Of a stretch of DNA of 64,000 nucleotides, positions 34,373 to 45,709 are shown piece after piece; position 1 is the first letter of the stretch, and each line of letters begins with the position of its first letter. This DNA comes from Nocardia niigatensis NBRC 100131. GTDB lineage: Bacteria > Actinomycetota > Actinomycetes > Mycobacteriales > Mycobacteriaceae. The notes below the pieces were generated by a model. The model saw only the letters and a program-made list of their open reading frames with translations. It was not told where the DNA came from and did no database searches. The translations under genes and the position numbers were made by a program. The DNA is taken from positions 1-64,000 of the forward strand of contig NZ_BAGC01000041.1 in assembly GCF_000308655.1 (NCBI RefSeq), in the 5' to 3' direction.

Positions 34373-35293
34373 TTACGCGTCCTGCCACCACTTGGCCGCG
34401 ATGCGGCCCGTCGCCACCAGCTCGGACGGGCCGCGCAGCCAGGCGGATCCGTTCTCGATGCCGACGGTGACCACGCCGCCGGGGATGCGGACCTGCACGT
34501 GGCCGACGTCCTCGGCCAGGTCGAAGCCGTCGCGGTCCAGAGCGGCGGCCGCCGCGGCCACGGTTCCCGTTCCGCAGGAGCGGGTTTCGCCGACGCCGCG
34601 CTCGTACACACGCATGTCGACGCCCTTCTCGCCGTCGGAGCCGACGGTCAGGGCGGTGAGGATCTCGACGTTGACGCCGTGCGAAAACAGGGTGTGGTCG
34701 AAGCCGGGCAGCTGCTCGAGGTCGAGCTCCGCGAGGGAGGCGGGGTCCAGGTCCGGGTCGACGCACGCCAGGTGCGGGTTGCCGACATCGATCCCCAGCC
34801 CGGTGAATTCACGGCCGCTGACCGTCGCGGTCGAGACGCCGAGCGTCTTCACCTTGCCCATGGCCACGGTCACCTCGCCGTGCACGGGATCGGCGTGGTG
34901 CACCACCACCGGCCGGGCGCCCGCACGGGAACCGACCACGAATTCCGTGCCCTTCTCCATCCCGGTCGCGACCAGGTAGTGCGCGAACACCCGCACCCCG
35001 TTGCCGCACATCTCGGCGATGGATCCGTCCGCGTTGCGGTAATCCATGAACCAGTCGCCGGCGCTGACGCCCTCGGGCAGGGCCCCCAGCACACCGGTCT
35101 CGATGAGCGCGCCCGCGCGAGCCACCCGCAGCACGCCGTCGGCGCCGAGTCCGCGCTGCCGGTCGCACAGCGCGGCGATCCGGGATTCGGTAAGCTCCAG
35201 CCACGCGTCCGGGTCGGGCAGCACCACGAAATCGTTCTGGGTGCCGTGGCCCTTGCTGAATTCGATATCAGCGGCGGTGTTGTCGCTCGTCAT
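34373..35293 (-). CDS. dapF: Diaminopimelate epimerase
   Basis: 306 residues from the ATG at 35293. [14 protein letters not shown] opens the first lobe. The catalytic Cys pair is in [10 protein letters not shown] and [12 protein letters not shown], one in each pseudo-symmetric lobe. It converts LL- to meso-diaminopimelate for lysine and peptidoglycan synthesis in the cytoplasm. Same strand as the TrmH-like gene, which ends 5 bases upstream of its start codon, so they are probably co-transcribed. Confidence 0.97.
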   Translation of the reverse strand: MTSDNTAADIEFSKGHGTQNDFVVLPDPDAWLELTESRIAALCDRQRGLGADGVLRVARAGALIETGVLGALPEGVSAGDWFMDYRNADGSIAEMCGNGVRVFAHYLVATGMEKGTEFVVGSRAGARPVVVHHADPVHGEVTVAMGKVKTLGVSTATVSGREFTGLGIDVGNPHLACVDPDLDPASLAELDLEQLPGFDHTLFSHGVNVEILTALTVGSDGEKGVDMRVYERGVGETRSCGTGTVAAAAAALDRDGFDLAEDVGHVQVRIPGGVVTVGIENGSAWLRGPSELVATGRIAAKWWQDA

Positions 35294-35298
35294 GGTCC

Positions 35299-36114
35299 TT
35301 ACCGTAGCGCCCGGCGCTGCCGCGATATTTCGTAGAGGGCCACCGCGGCCGCGGACGGCGCACCGAGGGTGCCGTCTGCCGGAATGCAGATCAGCTCGTC
35401 GCACACCTGCCGCCAGGCGGGGGCGAGCGATTCGCTCTCGTCGCCCAGCACCAGGATCGTGCCGCCGTCGAACTTGGCGTCGTCGAGCGCGAGACCGCCG
35501 TGACCGTCGCTGCCGACGATCCGGGTGGCGACGCCGCGCGCCCGCTGCCGGTCCCGGAACGCGCCCACCTGCGCCGGACCCGAAGCGCGCAGCACCGGGA
35601 CGGCGAACAGCGCGCCGTCGGAGGCGCGCACGCTCTGCGGGTCGTAGTGGTCGACGCCGGAACCGGTGACGATCACCCCGCCCGCCCCGAACGCCACCGC
35701 CGAACGGATCAGCGCGCCCAGCCGGGCCGCCGAGGCGGGCCGGTCGATGACCACCACGGTGGCCGGATCCTCCGGCGTGCCCGGCGCGAAATCCTCCAGC
35801 TCGGGCCGCTGGGTGACGGCCACCGCCACCAGTTCCGGCACGGCTTCACCGGTTTCGGCCAGCCCGGCCATCACCTCCGGCACCAGCCCGACACTGGGCA
35901 CACCACTGGAATCGAGCACCTGCCGCGCCCACGCCGAGGGCTCGGGCAGCCGGTAGACGAGAGTCTCCAGCGGCCAACGGCTTTCGAGGGCGCGGCTGAG
36001 GGGCCGCATGCCCTGCACCAAGAAGCGGTTGTCCCGGATCCGGGCGGCCCGGGTGGTCAGGTATGCCTGCCACACCTGGACCGCGGCGGTCCGAGTGTTC
36101 GCGCGACGCGTCAC
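35299..36114 (-). CDS. SpoU/TrmH-family RNA 2'-O-methyltransferase
   Basis: 271 residues. A short N-terminal substrate-binding part ([20 protein letters not shown]) is followed by the SPOUT knot: [39 protein letters not shown] and [13 protein letters not shown]. It should methylate ribose in rRNA or tRNA using S-adenosylmethionine. It is tightly packed between miaA (12 bases) and dapF (5 bases), so the three probably form one transcript. Confidence 0.9.
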   Translation of the reverse strand: MTRRANTRTAAVQVWQAYLTTRAARIRDNRFLVQGMRPLSRALESRWPLETLVYRLPEPSAWARQVLDSSGVPSVGLVPEVMAGLAETGEAVPELVAVAVTQRPELEDFAPGTPEDPATVVVIDRPASAARLGALIRSAVAFGAGGVIVTGSGVDHYDPQSVRASDGALFAVPVLRASGPAQVGAFRDRQRARGVATRIVGSDGHGGLALDDAKFDGGTILVLGDESESLAPAWRQVCDELICIPADGTLGAPSAAAVALYEISRQRRALR

Positions 36115-36126
36115 TGGGGTTCCTGT

Positions 36127-37044
36127 TCATCCCTCATCGATGGAGGAGTTGACGAGGGCCAGCGCGGTCTCCGCCAAGGCGGGATCCGCGCCGTCCACCC
36201 ATCGCACCCGCTGGTCTCGGCGGAACCACGAACGTTGTCGCCGGACATAGCGCCGGGTGCCGATGAAGGTGCGCTCCTGAGCTTCGTTCAGGTCGTATTC
36301 GTTGTCCAGGAAATCGAGGACTTGCGCGTAACCGATGGCGCGCCGGGCGGTTTGGCCGTGGCGCAGGCCCTGCGCGATCAGACCCTCGACCTCCTCGACC
36401 AGACCCGAATCGAACATCCGCGCGGTGCGCACCTCGATGCGGGCATCCAACTCCGCGGTGTCCCGATCGACGCCGACAATGACCGTCCCCCACCGCGGTT
36501 CACCGATCTGCGGCGCCGAGGCGGCGAACGGTTTGCCGGTCAGCTCCACCACCTCCAGCGCGCGCACCATGCGGCGGCCGTCGGTGGGCAGGATCGTCTG
36601 CGCGGCCACGGGATCGGCCTGCTTCAGCGCCTCGTGCACGGCGACGGTGCCGCGATCGGCCAGGACCGCTTCCCATTTGGCGCGGATCTCCGGGTCGGTG
36701 GCCGGGAAATCCCAATCATCCAGCAGCGCTTGGACATACATCATGGAGCCGCCCACGATGACCGGGGTGCGCCCGCGCGCCATGATGGCCTCCACGTCGG
36801 CGCGGGCCGCCTCCTGATACGAGGCGACGGTCGCGGTCTCGGTGATGTCGAGGACGTCGAGCTGGTGGTGCGGGATGCCGCGGCGTTCGGACACCGGCAG
36901 TTTGGCGGTGCCGATGTCCATGCCGCGGTAGAGCTGCATGGCGTCGATATTGACGATCTCGCCGGCGAGCCGCTGCGCCAGATCCAGGGCCAGGTCGGAC
37001 TTGCCGGTGGCGGTGGGGCCGACGACGGCGATGGGCCGGGTCAT
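36127..37044 (-). CDS. miaA: tRNA dimethylallyltransferase
   Basis: 305 residues from the ATG at 37044. The P-loop [11 protein letters not shown] and the conserved [29 protein letters not shown] and [14 protein letters not shown] blocks are complete. It adds the dimethylallyl group to N6 of A37 in tRNAs reading U-starting codons; MiaB, encoded at 43098-44624, then adds the methylthio group. The ATG overlaps the upstream dioxygenase-like gene by 4 bases. Confidence 0.98.
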   Translation of the reverse strand: MTRPIAVVGPTATGKSDLALDLAQRLAGEIVNIDAMQLYRGMDIGTAKLPVSERRGIPHHQLDVLDITETATVASYQEAARADVEAIMARGRTPVIVGGSMMYVQALLDDWDFPATDPEIRAKWEAVLADRGTVAVHEALKQADPVAAQTILPTDGRRMVRALEVVELTGKPFAASAPQIGEPRWGTVIVGVDRDTAELDARIEVRTARMFDSGLVEEVEGLIAQGLRHGQTARRAIGYAQVLDFLDNEYDLNEAQERTFIGTRRYVRRQRSWFRRDQRVRWVDGADPALAETALALVNSSIDEG

Positions 37045-37829
37045 GTGGCGGCTCCGCCGAGTTCGCGCGGACGCCACACGCTGACGTGGTAGGCGACGCC
37101 GAATGGGGCTGCGGCGTAGTAGGTTTCGACGTCGGGGTCGGCGGGATCGGTGGCGAACACCCCGGCCAGCACCTGGTAGGCGGGCCGGCCCGCCACCTCG
37201 ATCTCGGCGCACAGGCCCGTGTCCAGGGCGGCGAGAGCATGCCGGTCACCCGCGCTCAGAGCCCGGTCGATGGCCGCCTGCGCGTCCGCGGCGCGCTCGT
37301 CCAGATAGCGGGGAGCCTTGAGCGACATGGTTGCCGCACCGTCGCCCACGACCAGGACGGCGATCGGTTGCGCCTCGGCGTCGAGTTCGGCCCGCAGCTG
37401 CCGGCCGAAGGTCAGGGACTCCTCGGCGGAGGCATCGGCAGAGATCAGGCGGCATTCGGCGGTCGCCTCCGGGGCGACCTGCTCACGTAGCCAGCCCGCG
37501 ATCAGGGCGGGCAGCGGCAGCATCGGGTCCGCGACACGCTCGGCAAGGACCCCAGACAAGCCGACACGAAGGTCGACTCCGTAGCCCCGGAAGGTGCCCA
37601 CCGCATCCGCACCGATCACGCGGCCGGAATCGGCTCCGCCGGAACCCTCGTCCGGGTCCGCCACGCCGACCACAACCCACCGCGACGCGCGGGCCGCCAA
37701 CTCCCCCGCTGCCCGCAACACCGCAGCTCGCAGCGCCGCGACGGCCCCGTCGGCCGACGCACCGGCCGCACCCTCGAGTTCGGGTACCAGCACGGGCGGC
37801 GAGGGGACCAGTGACGCAACACAGAACAC
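37041..37829 (-). CDS. Class III extradiol dioxygenase subunit B-like protein
   Basis: 262 residues from a GTG at 37829 ([18 protein letters not shown]). The later [14 protein letters not shown] and [23 protein letters not shown] blocks match the LigB-like domain found next to miaA in mycobacteria (Rv2728c-like as I recall). The metal-binding His residues of true dioxygenases are not obvious, so enzymatic activity is doubtful. Its 4-base overlap with miaA implies co-translation. Confidence 0.8.
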   Translation of the reverse strand: MFCVASLVPSPPVLVPELEGAAGASADGAVAALRAAVLRAAGELAARASRWVVVGVADPDEGSGGADSGRVIGADAVGTFRGYGVDLRVGLSGVLAERVADPMLPLPALIAGWLREQVAPEATAECRLISADASAEESLTFGRQLRAELDAEAQPIAVLVVGDGAATMSLKAPRYLDERAADAQAAIDRALSAGDRHALAALDTGLCAEIEVAGRPAYQVLAGVFATDPADPDVETYYAAAPFGVAYHVSVWRPRELGGAAT

Positions 37830-38003
37830 GCCGACAACCGTAGCGCTAACGCACCTCACCAGCCCCACCCCCGCCGATCGCCGCGCCGCCGAAGCGGCCT
37901 CAAAGACAGCATTTCCCATCTCAGCCTGGTTGAATGGGATGAGCTAGACCGATGAGCTAGGGCGTAACCAGGCAGCCGTGACGCGCGGCAGGGACGAGGA
38001 GCA

Positions 38004-39449
38004 ATGACCGACAACAACGGAAACGAGAAGGCTACCCACCCGGAGTCGACCCCGACGCCCAAGCCCGGCGCGCCGATGCCCACCCCGAGCGAGAGCGCCA
38101 AGCCATCACCGGCGGCCGCTGCCGCACCCCGGCCTGGGGGCCCGCGCCGCAAACCCGAATCCCCCAAACCTCATGCCGTCAAGCCCACGCCCGGCGCCGC
38201 GGCACAGCATCCACATCCGGTCGTCGTACCGAGCGTGAGCGACCCCAGCCAGTGGGGACGGGTCGACGACGACGGCACCGCCTGGGTCAAGACCGCCGAG
38301 GGCGAACACGTCATCGGGTCCTGGCAGGCCGGTGACGCCGCCGAGGGTCTGGCCCACTTCGGCCGCCGCTACGACGATCTGGCCACCGAGGTCGCCCTGC
38401 TGGAGGCGCGCCTCGCCGCCGGCACCGACGCCCGCAAGACCAAGGCCGCCGCCACGGCGCTTGCCGAAACGTTGCCGACAGCCGCGGTCATCGGTGATAT
38501 CGATGGATTGACGGCCCGGCTGCAGGCGATCATCGAACACTCCGACGAGGCGGCCGCGCACGCCAAGGAGGAGAAGGAACGCACCCGGCACGAGCAAACC
38601 GAGCGCAAAGAAGCGTTGGCCGCCGAGGCCGAGCAGATCGCCAACGACTCCACCCAGTGGAAGGTCGCCGGTGACCGGCTGCGGGAGATCCTCGACGAGT
38701 GGAAGACCATCCGCGGCGTGGACCGCAAGGTCGACGACGCGCTGTGGCGGCGCTTCTCCAAGGCCCGCGAGGCCTTCAACCGCCGCCGGGGCGCCCACTT
38801 CGCCGAACTCGACCGGGAGCGCGCCGCTGCCAAGGGCCGCAAGGAAGAGCTCTGCGTCCGCGCCGAGGAACTGTCCGAGTCCACTGATTGGTCGGGCACC
38901 GCGGCCGTCTTCCGCGACCTGCTGACCGAGTGGAAGGCCGCCGGTCGTGCCCCCCGCGAGGCCGACGAGCAGCTGTGGCGTCGTTTCAAGGCCGCGCAGG
39001 ACGTGTTCTTCGCGGCCCGCAATGCCGCCGCCAGCGAACGCGACCACGAGTTCGAGGAGAACGCGGCCGCCAAGGAAGCGCTGCTGCACGCCTACGAGCA
39101 CATCAACCCCGAGGGCGACCTCGACGCCGCCCGCAGCGCCCTGCGCGAACTCCAGGAGAAGTGGGACGCCATCGGCAAGGTCCCGCGCGAACGCATGCAC
39201 GACCTGGAAGGCCGCCTGCGCACCATCGAGAAGAAGGTCCGCGAGGCCGTCGACGCCCAGTGGCGCCGCACCGACCCCGAGGCCATGGCCCGCGCCGCCC
39301 AATTCCGCGAGCGCGTAGCCCAATTCGAGGAGCAGGCCGCCAAGGCCCAGGCCGCGGGCAAGACCAGAGACGCCGAGAAGGCCCTGGAACAGGCCAAGCA
39401 GTGGCGCGAATGGGCCGAGGCCGCCGAGGGCGCGGTCAGCCAGCGCTGA
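38004..39449 (+). CDS. DUF349 coiled-coil protein
   Basis: 481 residues. A Pro/Lys-rich disordered N-terminus (about 1-80) precedes an SH3-like segment ([24 protein letters not shown]). Three to four DUF349 helical repeats follow, each with a W-K(T/A)-[IAG]R pattern ([63 protein letters not shown]). The end is an Ala/Glu/Gln-rich coiled coil. In M. tuberculosis the Rv2731 homologue holds this position; the function is unknown. It is divergent from the dioxygenase-like gene. Confidence 0.93.
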   Translation: MTDNNGNEKATHPESTPTPKPGAPMPTPSESAKPSPAAAAAPRPGGPRRKPESPKPHAVKPTPGAAAQHPHPVVVPSVSDPSQWGRVDDDGTAWVKTAEGEHVIGSWQAGDAAEGLAHFGRRYDDLATEVALLEARLAAGTDARKTKAAATALAETLPTAAVIGDIDGLTARLQAIIEHSDEAAAHAKEEKERTRHEQTERKEALAAEAEQIANDSTQWKVAGDRLREILDEWKTIRGVDRKVDDALWRRFSKAREAFNRRRGAHFAELDRERAAAKGRKEELCVRAEELSESTDWSGTAAVFRDLLTEWKAAGRAPREADEQLWRRFKAAQDVFFAARNAAASERDHEFEENAAAKEALLHAYEHINPEGDLDAARSALRELQEKWDAIGKVPRERMHDLEGRLRTIEKKVREAVDAQWRRTDPEAMARAAQFRERVAQFEEQAAKAQAAGKTRDAEKALEQAKQWREWAEAAEGAVSQR

Positions 39450-39457
39450 GCGCGATG

Positions 39458-39488
39458 ATCGCCTGGATTCCCTTGCGGCCCAGGCGAT
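39458..39488. terminator. Weak hairpin after the DUF349 gene
   Basis: Nine-base-pair stem (39458-39466 with 39480-39488) followed by a C tract instead of T. It lies between two convergent genes. Confidence 0.3.
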
Positions 39489-39578
39489 CCCCCCCAGGCG
39501 ACACGGTCAGGATAAGGCTCTATGTATGGCATCGAGTCGGGAACAGCCGATCGCGCGCTCGACAGCCGTCGGCCGGAG

Positions 39579-40580
39579 TCAGCCGGCGGGTTCGGTGATC
39601 ACCTCGTGGCGGGTGGGGCGGTGGGAGCGGCGGTATTCGGTTGGGGGGATGCCTACTTCGCGGTTGAAGTGGGTGCGGAGGTTGGCGGCGGTGCCGAGGC
39701 CGCAGCGGGAGGCGACCACGTCGACGGGGAGGTCGGTGAGTTCGAGGAGTTCGCGGGCTCGGATGAGGCGCTGGGTGAGCAGCCATTGGAGGGGGGTGCC
39801 GCCGAGTTCGGCGTGGAAGCGGCGGGCCAGGGTGCGGTCGCTGAGGTTGGCGTGGGCGGCGAGGTCCGACACCGTCAGGGGGTGATCGAGACGGGTGAGG
39901 GCCCATTCGAGGGTGGCGGCGAGGCCGGAGTCGGTGGGCTGGGCGGGGACCGGGGATTGCAGGTATTGGGCCTGCCCGCCGGCGCGGTGGGGCGAGACGA
40001 CCAGGTAGCGGGCGGCGGCATTGGCGGCCTGGGCGCCGAGGTCCTTGCGGATCAGGTGGATGCACAGATCCATGCCGGCCATGGTCCCGGCGCTGGTGAG
40101 GATGCGGCCGTCGTCGATGTAGAGCACACCGGGATCGATGTCGAGGTGGGGGTGGCGGTCGCGCAGGGCGGCGATGTGCCGCCAGTGGGTGGTCATGCGT
40201 CGGCCGTCGAGCAGGCCCGCGGCGGCCAGCACGAAAGCGCCGGTGCACAGGGAGGCGATGCGGGCGCCGCGCTCGTAGGCGGCGCGGACCGCCTCGACCA
40301 GGTCGGCGGGCGGATCCTCGCGGACGTTCGGGGTGGACGGGACGATCACGGTGTCGGCGCGGATCAGGTCGTCGTAGTCGTGAGCGGTCAAGGCTACGAA
40401 GGGATCTCGCAGCGTGGCGTGGTGGGTTTCGCGGGGTCCGCAGAGCTGGAAGTCGTACCAGGCGCCGGGGTCGACGCCGATCGGCGGCTCGTAGAAGACC
40501 TGGTACGGGATGGCCACCTCGAAGATCGGCATGCCGGGCGCGACGGCGACGGCCAGGGTTCCGGGACCGGTCGATTCCAT
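39579..40580 (-). CDS. GlxA-type regulator (DJ-1/PfpI domain plus AraC helix-turn-helix)
   Basis: 333 residues. Residues about 8-180 form a DJ-1/PfpI-like domain with the nucleophile-elbow region ASLCTGAFVLAAAGLLDGR. The last 100 residues are the AraC double helix-turn-helix (LTVSDLAAHANLSDRTLARRF and LPVDVVASRCGLGTAANLRTHF). Such proteins activate amine/betaine or stress genes. It is divergent from the MFS gene at 40676 (95 bases), its likely target. Confidence 0.95.
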   Translation of the reverse strand: MESTGPGTLAVAVAPGMPIFEVAIPYQVFYEPPIGVDPGAWYDFQLCGPRETHHATLRDPFVALTAHDYDDLIRADTVIVPSTPNVREDPPADLVEAVRAAYERGARIASLCTGAFVLAAAGLLDGRRMTTHWRHIAALRDRHPHLDIDPGVLYIDDGRILTSAGTMAGMDLCIHLIRKDLGAQAANAAARYLVVSPHRAGGQAQYLQSPVPAQPTDSGLAATLEWALTRLDHPLTVSDLAAHANLSDRTLARRFHAELGGTPLQWLLTQRLIRARELLELTDLPVDVVASRCGLGTAANLRTHFNREVGIPPTEYRRSHRPTRHEVITEPAG

Positions 40581-40675
40581 GGCTCGAATCTAACTCCGGA
40601 CCGTGTCAGAAATCTAGCGCAGTGTGGCATTCCTGCCACTCGTGGATCGTGCCGCCGCTTCGCATAGTCGAAGGC

Positions 40676-42082
40676 ATGACCACGACGACCAACGCCACAA
40701 CCACACTCCCCCAACCGGATACGGCGTCCGACCCGCGCCGATGGCGAGTCCTGGCCATTGCCGCCATCGCCCAGTACCTCGCCATCCTGGATCTGTTCGC
40801 GGTCATCGTCGCCTTTCCGGCGCTGCAGCACTCCTTCGGCCACGCCTCGACCGGCGCGGTGTCGTGGACGCTGAACGCGTACACCATCGTCATGGCCGCT
40901 CTGCTGGTTCCGGCCGGTCGGTTCGCCGACGACACCGGTCGGAAACGCGGATTCCTGCTCGGCATAGCGCTTTTCGGGTTGGCCTCCATCGCCTGCGGCC
41001 TGGCTCCGAGCCTGGCGGTCCTGATCGTCGCCCGCGTGCTGCAGGCCGCGGCCGCCGCCTCGCTCATCCCGACCGGACTCGGTCTGGTGCTGCCGGTGTT
41101 CCCGAAGCGGGAGCACGCCACCGTCATGGGCATCTGGACCGCCATCGCCGCGGCTGGCGGAGCGAGCGGCCCGGTCATCGGCGGCCTGCTGCTGCAGGCC
41201 GGGTGGCGCTGGATCTTCCTGCTGAACGTGCCGTTCACCGTGGTGGCCCTCGTCTTCGGTCTACGGGTGCTGCCCGACATCCAGCAGCGCGCCAACCGGC
41301 GGCTGGACCTGCTCGGCGCGGCCCTCATCCTGGGCGCGACCGCTGCCTTCACCACCGTGTTCGTGCAGGCCACCGACTGGGGTTACGCCGCGCCCGCCAC
41401 CCTCGTCTGCCTGGTCGCCGCGATCGCCCTCACGGCCCTGTTCGTCCGGCACGTCCGCCGCCACCCCGATCCGGTGGTGAGCCCGATCGTGTTGCGGCAC
41501 CGCCTGTTCCGCACCGCCACCCTCGGCGTCTTCTGCTACTACCTGGCCTTCGCCGCCATGATCCTGGAGGCCACGCTGTTCATGACGGAGGAGTGGCACT
41601 ATTCGACCTTGCGCGCCAGCCTCGGCGTGGCGGCGATGCCGATCAGCTGCCTGCTGCTGTCGCCGCTGTCCGGCCGTTTCGTCGCCCTGGTCGGTGCGCG
41701 CGCCTCGGCGGCGCTGGGCGGGGCGACCATCGCACTGGGCTGCGCCTGGTGGGTGCTGGCCAGCGGCTTCTCGAGTTCCTATGCGGTGGTGATGGTCCCG
41801 GGCGCGATCCTCGCCGGGGCCAGCACCGCGCTGCTGCAACCCCCGCTGTTCGGCGCGTCGACCCTGCTGCCCGCCGACCAGATCTCCCTGGGCTCCGGCA
41901 CCCTGATGATGGCCCGCCAGACCAGTTCCGCCCTCGGCGTCGCCGTCCTGACCGCCATCCTCGGCGACGCCGCCCACCGCGCCATGACCGAGTTCCGCGC
42001 GGGCTGGCTGTACATGGTGGCGGCGGGCCTGGCCGCCATGGTCGCCGGCCTCGCCTACCGTCCCGACCGCGCCGCCGCCTGA
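40676..42082 (+). CDS. MFS drug exporter, EmrB/QacA (DHA2) type
   Basis: 468 residues from the ATG at 40676, with 14 predicted membrane helices. LNAYTIVMAALLVPAGRFAD and GRKRGFLLG form the A-loop between helices 2 and 3, and GPVIGGLLLQAGWRWIFLLNVP is motif C for antiporters. It probably exports drugs or metabolites using the proton gradient. It is divergent from the GlxA regulator; a bidirectional terminator follows. Confidence 0.93.
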   Translation: MTTTTNATTTLPQPDTASDPRRWRVLAIAAIAQYLAILDLFAVIVAFPALQHSFGHASTGAVSWTLNAYTIVMAALLVPAGRFADDTGRKRGFLLGIALFGLASIACGLAPSLAVLIVARVLQAAAAASLIPTGLGLVLPVFPKREHATVMGIWTAIAAAGGASGPVIGGLLLQAGWRWIFLLNVPFTVVALVFGLRVLPDIQQRANRRLDLLGAALILGATAAFTTVFVQATDWGYAAPATLVCLVAAIALTALFVRHVRRHPDPVVSPIVLRHRLFRTATLGVFCYYLAFAAMILEATLFMTEEWHYSTLRASLGVAAMPISCLLLSPLSGRFVALVGARASAALGGATIALGCAWWVLASGFSSSYAVVMVPGAILAGASTALLQPPLFGASTLLPADQISLGSGTLMMARQTSSALGVAVLTAILGDAAHRAMTEFRAGWLYMVAAGLAAMVAGLAYRPDRAAA

Positions 42083-42145
42083 GCTCACCCGTTCGCATCC
42101 CACCCCGACACGGCTGCGGCCGCACTCGGCTCGACCGCACGAAAA

Positions 42146-42183
42146 AGGCCCGGCGGCAACCTCATTCGGTTGCCGCCGGGCCT
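42146..42183 (-). terminator. Terminator with T tract on the minus strand
   Basis: Perfect 16-bp stem (42146-42161 with 42168-42183). The AAAAA at 42142-42146 gives a T tract on the minus strand, so it mainly ends the gene at 42195-42896. It also lies past the stop of the convergent MFS gene. Confidence 0.85.
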
Positions 42184-42194
42184 GGATCGATTGC

Positions 42195-42896
42195 TCAGTC
42201 CTCGCCGAAGAGGCGGCGGCGCTGCTGTTCCTCGGCCTTGGCCTCGGCCAGACGGCGCTGTTCCTCGGCGGCCAGCTGCACCGAGGTGCGCGCCCACACC
42301 ACCCGGACCCAGTGGAAGGTCAGCACGATGATGGCGATGGTGGCCACGATCAGCCCGATGCCCGGGCCCGCACCGTGGTAGTTGCCGAGACCCGGGGTCT
42401 GGCGATGCCAGATGGACAGCACGCCGAACACGCTGCCGATGGCCGAGCCCGCGACCGCGATCCAGGCCAGTATCCAGCGGCGCGTGCTCAGCGCCAGCAG
42501 CGAGAAGCCGATGCCGAAGATGGTCATGAACCAGACGAAGACGCGCGACGGCAGGCCGATGTGGTCGCCCTGGGCGACGGTGTCGAACAGCAGCACGTCG
42601 AACCCGCGGGTCTTGCCCGCGTGCGGCAGCACCAGCGACAGCAGCAGCACGAACACCGCGCCCGCGACCACCATGGCGCGCATGCCCGGGTCGATCTCGC
42701 CGGCGATCTTGCGTTCGACGGCCTCGAGGTCCGCGCGGAACTGCTCGAAGTCGTGACTGTTCTCGGCGGCCTTCATGCTCTCCTCGTTCGCCTCGGGCGT
42801 CGGTTCGGACGCCGGTTCCGATTGTGCTGCTTCGTCTTCCGGACGCTCCGGCCGATCACGAGGCTCGTCCGGGCCGGTGGGCTGCTGCTCGGTCAT
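42195..42896 (-). CDS. Conserved membrane protein (Rv2732c-like)
   Basis: 233 residues. A Glu/Pro-rich N-terminus (1-45) precedes the FEQFRADLEAVERKI helix, four membrane segments (about 73-92, 117-137, 143-165 and 178-200), and a charged C-terminal coiled coil (EEQRRLAEAKAEEQQRRRLFG). In mycobacteria a protein of this layout lies just downstream of miaB, as here. The function is unknown. Confidence 0.88.
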   Translation of the reverse strand: MTEQQPTGPDEPRDRPERPEDEAAQSEPASEPTPEANEESMKAAENSHDFEQFRADLEAVERKIAGEIDPGMRAMVVAGAVFVLLLSLVLPHAGKTRGFDVLLFDTVAQGDHIGLPSRVFVWFMTIFGIGFSLLALSTRRWILAWIAVAGSAIGSVFGVLSIWHRQTPGLGNYHGAGPGIGLIVATIAIIVLTFHWVRVVWARTSVQLAAEEQRRLAEAKAEEQQRRRLFGED

Positions 42897-43097
42897 ACCA
42901 CTCGAGATCCTTGCTGACGGCTAGCGCTTGCGCGCCGGGCATGGGGTCAGGCGGTGTGCGAGGAGCACACACCCGTGACGGGCCGATCCCTCGCACGTAC
43001 CCCAGCGATCCTGCCCTATGACGCTGTGTAGTTGACAGCGACCCCCACCATTCGCCGTGCGAGGTCGCGCCGACCGGCTCGGTCGCCGCGGGCAGGA

Positions 43098-44624
43098 CTA
43101 CTCGCCGCAGGCAGACCCGCAACCCGCGGCCGCGGTCTCCACCACGACCGGCGCGCCGATGCTCGGCAGGCCCAGGCCGACACCGATGGGCGCGGTCTTG
43201 GGGGTGACGCCACGCTCGTGCGCGTCTCCGGCACGGGTGCGGCGGTGGGTGAGCACCTCGCCGTCGGCGATCAGGTAGTGCGGAGCCGCACCGGTGACAT
43301 CGACGGTGATCACATCGCCGGGCCGAATCTCGTTGCCGGGAGCCGGATCCACGGGCGGGCGGAAGTGCACGAGCCGGCCGTCGCGCGCGCGACCGGACAT
43401 ACGCGCGGTCCTGTCGTTCTTCTTGCCCGCACCCTCGGCGACCAGCAGCTCGACGGTCGAGCCGATCAGCGCCTGATTGCCCTCCAGCGAGATCTGCTCC
43501 TGCAGCGCGATGAGCCGGTCGTAGCGCTCCTGCACGACCTCCTTCGGCAGTTGGTCGGGCATGGTCGCCGCGGGCGTGCCGGGCCGGATGGAGTACTGGA
43601 AGGTGAAAGCGCTGGTGAAGCGCGCCTGCCGCACCACATCCAGGGTGGCCTGGAAGTCCTCCTCGGTCTCGCCGGGGAAGCCGACGATGATGTCGGTGGT
43701 GATGGCGGCGTGCGGCATGGCCGCGCGCACCTTCTCGATGATGCCGAGGAACTTGGCGCTGCGGTACGAGCGGCGCATGGCCTTGAGCACCCGGTCCGAA
43801 CCGGACTGCAGCGGCATGTGCAGTTGCGGGCAGACGTTCGGCGTCTCGGCCATGGCCTCGATGACGTCGTCGGTGAACTCGGCCGGGTGCGGGGAGGTGA
43901 AGCGCACGCGCTCGAGGCCCTCGATATTCCCGGTGGCGCGTAGCAGCTTCGCGAAGGCGCCGCGGTCGCGCGGCTCCTCGGGATCGGCGAAGGAGACGCC
44001 GTACGAGTTCACGTTCTGACCCAGCAGCGTCACCTCGAGCACGCCCTGCTCGACCAGCGCCTGCACCTCGGCGAGCACATCGCCCGGACGCCGGTCGACC
44101 TCCTTGCCGCGCAACGCCGGAACGATGCAGAACGTGCAGGTGTTGTTGCAGCCCACCGAGATCGACACCCAGCCCGCGTACGCGGACTCCCGCTTGGCGG
44201 GCAGCGTCGACGGGAACGCCTCCAGCGATTCGATGATCTCGACCTGGGCCTGCTCGTTGTGGCGGGCCCGTTCCAGCAGCACCGGCAGCGAGCCGATGTT
44301 GTGGGTGCCGAACACCACATCCACCCAGGGGGCCTTCTTGACCACGGTGTCGCGGTCCTTCTGCGCCAGGCAGCCGCCGACGGCGATCTGCATGCCCGGG
44401 CGGTCGGCCTTGATCGGGGCGAGGTGGCCGAGGGTGCCGTACAGCTTGTTGTCGGCGTTCTCGCGCACCGCGCAGGTATTGAAGACGACCAGGTCAGCGG
44501 TGTCGCCGGCCACGGCCTTGACGTAACCGGCATCCTCGAGCAGACCCGAGAGCCGCTCGGAGTCGTGCACGTTCATCTGGCAGCCGTAAGTGCGGACCTC
44601 GTAGGTCCGGGCCGGGGAATTCAC
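43098..44624 (-). CDS. miaB: tRNA-2-methylthio-N6-dimethylallyladenosine synthase
   Basis: 508 residues from a GTG at 44624; the longer frame upstream lacks family homology. The N-terminal UPF0004 domain has three Cys ([21 protein letters not shown]) for the auxiliary iron-sulfur cluster. The radical-SAM motif is [10 protein letters not shown]-terminal TRAM domain ([19 protein letters not shown]) follows. About 45 extra residues end with [11 protein letters not shown]. It methylthiolates A37 of tRNA already modified by MiaA. It is the first gene of its strand block, divergent from gluA with 263 bases between. Confidence 0.97.
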   Translation of the reverse strand: MNSPARTYEVRTYGCQMNVHDSERLSGLLEDAGYVKAVAGDTADLVVFNTCAVRENADNKLYGTLGHLAPIKADRPGMQIAVGGCLAQKDRDTVVKKAPWVDVVFGTHNIGSLPVLLERARHNEQAQVEIIESLEAFPSTLPAKRESAYAGWVSISVGCNNTCTFCIVPALRGKEVDRRPGDVLAEVQALVEQGVLEVTLLGQNVNSYGVSFADPEEPRDRGAFAKLLRATGNIEGLERVRFTSPHPAEFTDDVIEAMAETPNVCPQLHMPLQSGSDRVLKAMRRSYRSAKFLGIIEKVRAAMPHAAITTDIIVGFPGETEEDFQATLDVVRQARFTSAFTFQYSIRPGTPAATMPDQLPKEVVQERYDRLIALQEQISLEGNQALIGSTVELLVAEGAGKKNDRTARMSGRARDGRLVHFRPPVDPAPGNEIRPGDVITVDVTGAAPHYLIADGEVLTHRRTRAGDAHERGVTPKTAPIGVGLGLPSIGAPVVVETAAAGCGSACGE

Positions 44625-44887
44625 CCAACCAGGGTAATAGGTGCCCGGCGCACGCCATAAACGCCGTCCGCGCTGGGTGATCCGGGTCTCGCGCCGGCCC
44701 TGGGTGATCGCCGCGCACGCCACGTCCCGATGGTCAGCGAATTGTCACCGAATCATCGTCCGACCGGGCGAATGTGGTCTCAGCAGCATCAATCGCTGGT
44801 TACGCGGGGATGTCGACTCCCGGCACAGTTCGGGCCGCCCAGGCAAAGACGAGCATTTCGGGCAGGACATGATTAGGGTCACTGGTC

Positions 44888-45655
44888 ATGACCGACGTGG
44901 CCGATTCCATCAGCACTTCCGCGCCGATGATCTCGATGCGGAATGTGGACAAGCACTTCGGCTCGCTGCACGTGCTGCGTGACATCAATCTCGAAGTGCC
45001 CAAAGGGCAGGTCGTGATCGTGGTGGGGCCCTCCGGCTCTGGCAAGTCGACCCTGTGCCGAACCGTCAACCGGCTCGAGACCATCGACTCCGGTGAAATC
45101 GCCGTCGACGGCGTACAACTCCCCTCCGAAGGCAAGGCCCTCGCCAAGCTGCGTGCCGACGTGGGCATGGTGTTCCAGCAGTTCAACCTGTTCGCGCACA
45201 AGACAATTCTGGAGAACGTGATGCTCGCGCCGGTGAAGGTGCGCCGCATCGACAAGACCAAGGCGCGCGCCCGGGCGCTGGAACTGCTCGAACGAGTGGG
45301 CATCGCCGATCAGGCCGACAAGTATCCGGCCCAGCTGTCGGGTGGCCAGCAGCAGCGCGTGGCCATCGCGCGGGCACTGGCCATGAGCCCCAAGGTGATG
45401 CTGTTCGACGAGCCGACCTCCGCGCTCGACCCGGAGATGGTCTCCGAGGTGCTCGAAGTCATGGTCGGGCTCGCCAAGGACGGCATGACCATGCTGGTCG
45501 TCACCCACGAGATGGGCTTCGCGCGGCGCGCGGGCAATCGGGTGCTGTTCATGGCCGACGGGCAGATCGTCGAGGACACCGAGCCCGAATCCTTCTTCAC
45601 CGCACCGAAATCGGATCGCGCCAAGGATTTCCTGGGCAAGATCCTCTCCCACTGA
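44888..45655 (+). CDS. gluA: Glutamate ABC transporter ATPase
   Basis: 255 residues. Walker [10 protein letters not shown], the Q-loop in [10 protein letters not shown], signature LSGGQQQR, Walker B VMLFDEP and the switch His in VVTHEM are complete. It matches polar amino acid importers and the corynebacterial GluA in both sequence pattern and operon order. It powers the GluC/GluD channel from the cytoplasmic side. It is the first gene of gluABCD. Confidence 0.95.
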   Translation: MTDVADSISTSAPMISMRNVDKHFGSLHVLRDINLEVPKGQVVIVVGPSGSGKSTLCRTVNRLETIDSGEIAVDGVQLPSEGKALAKLRADVGMVFQQFNLFAHKTILENVMLAPVKVRRIDKTKARARALELLERVGIADQADKYPAQLSGGQQQRVAIARALAMSPKVMLFDEPTSALDPEMVSEVLEVMVGLAKDGMTMLVVTHEMGFARRAGNRVLFMADGQIVEDTEPESFFTAPKSDRAKDFLGKILSH

Positions 45656-45709
45656 CTCCACTCCACAAGGGACAGACATCCCGCACTCCACGAGAGAACA
45701 GGACGTTCG

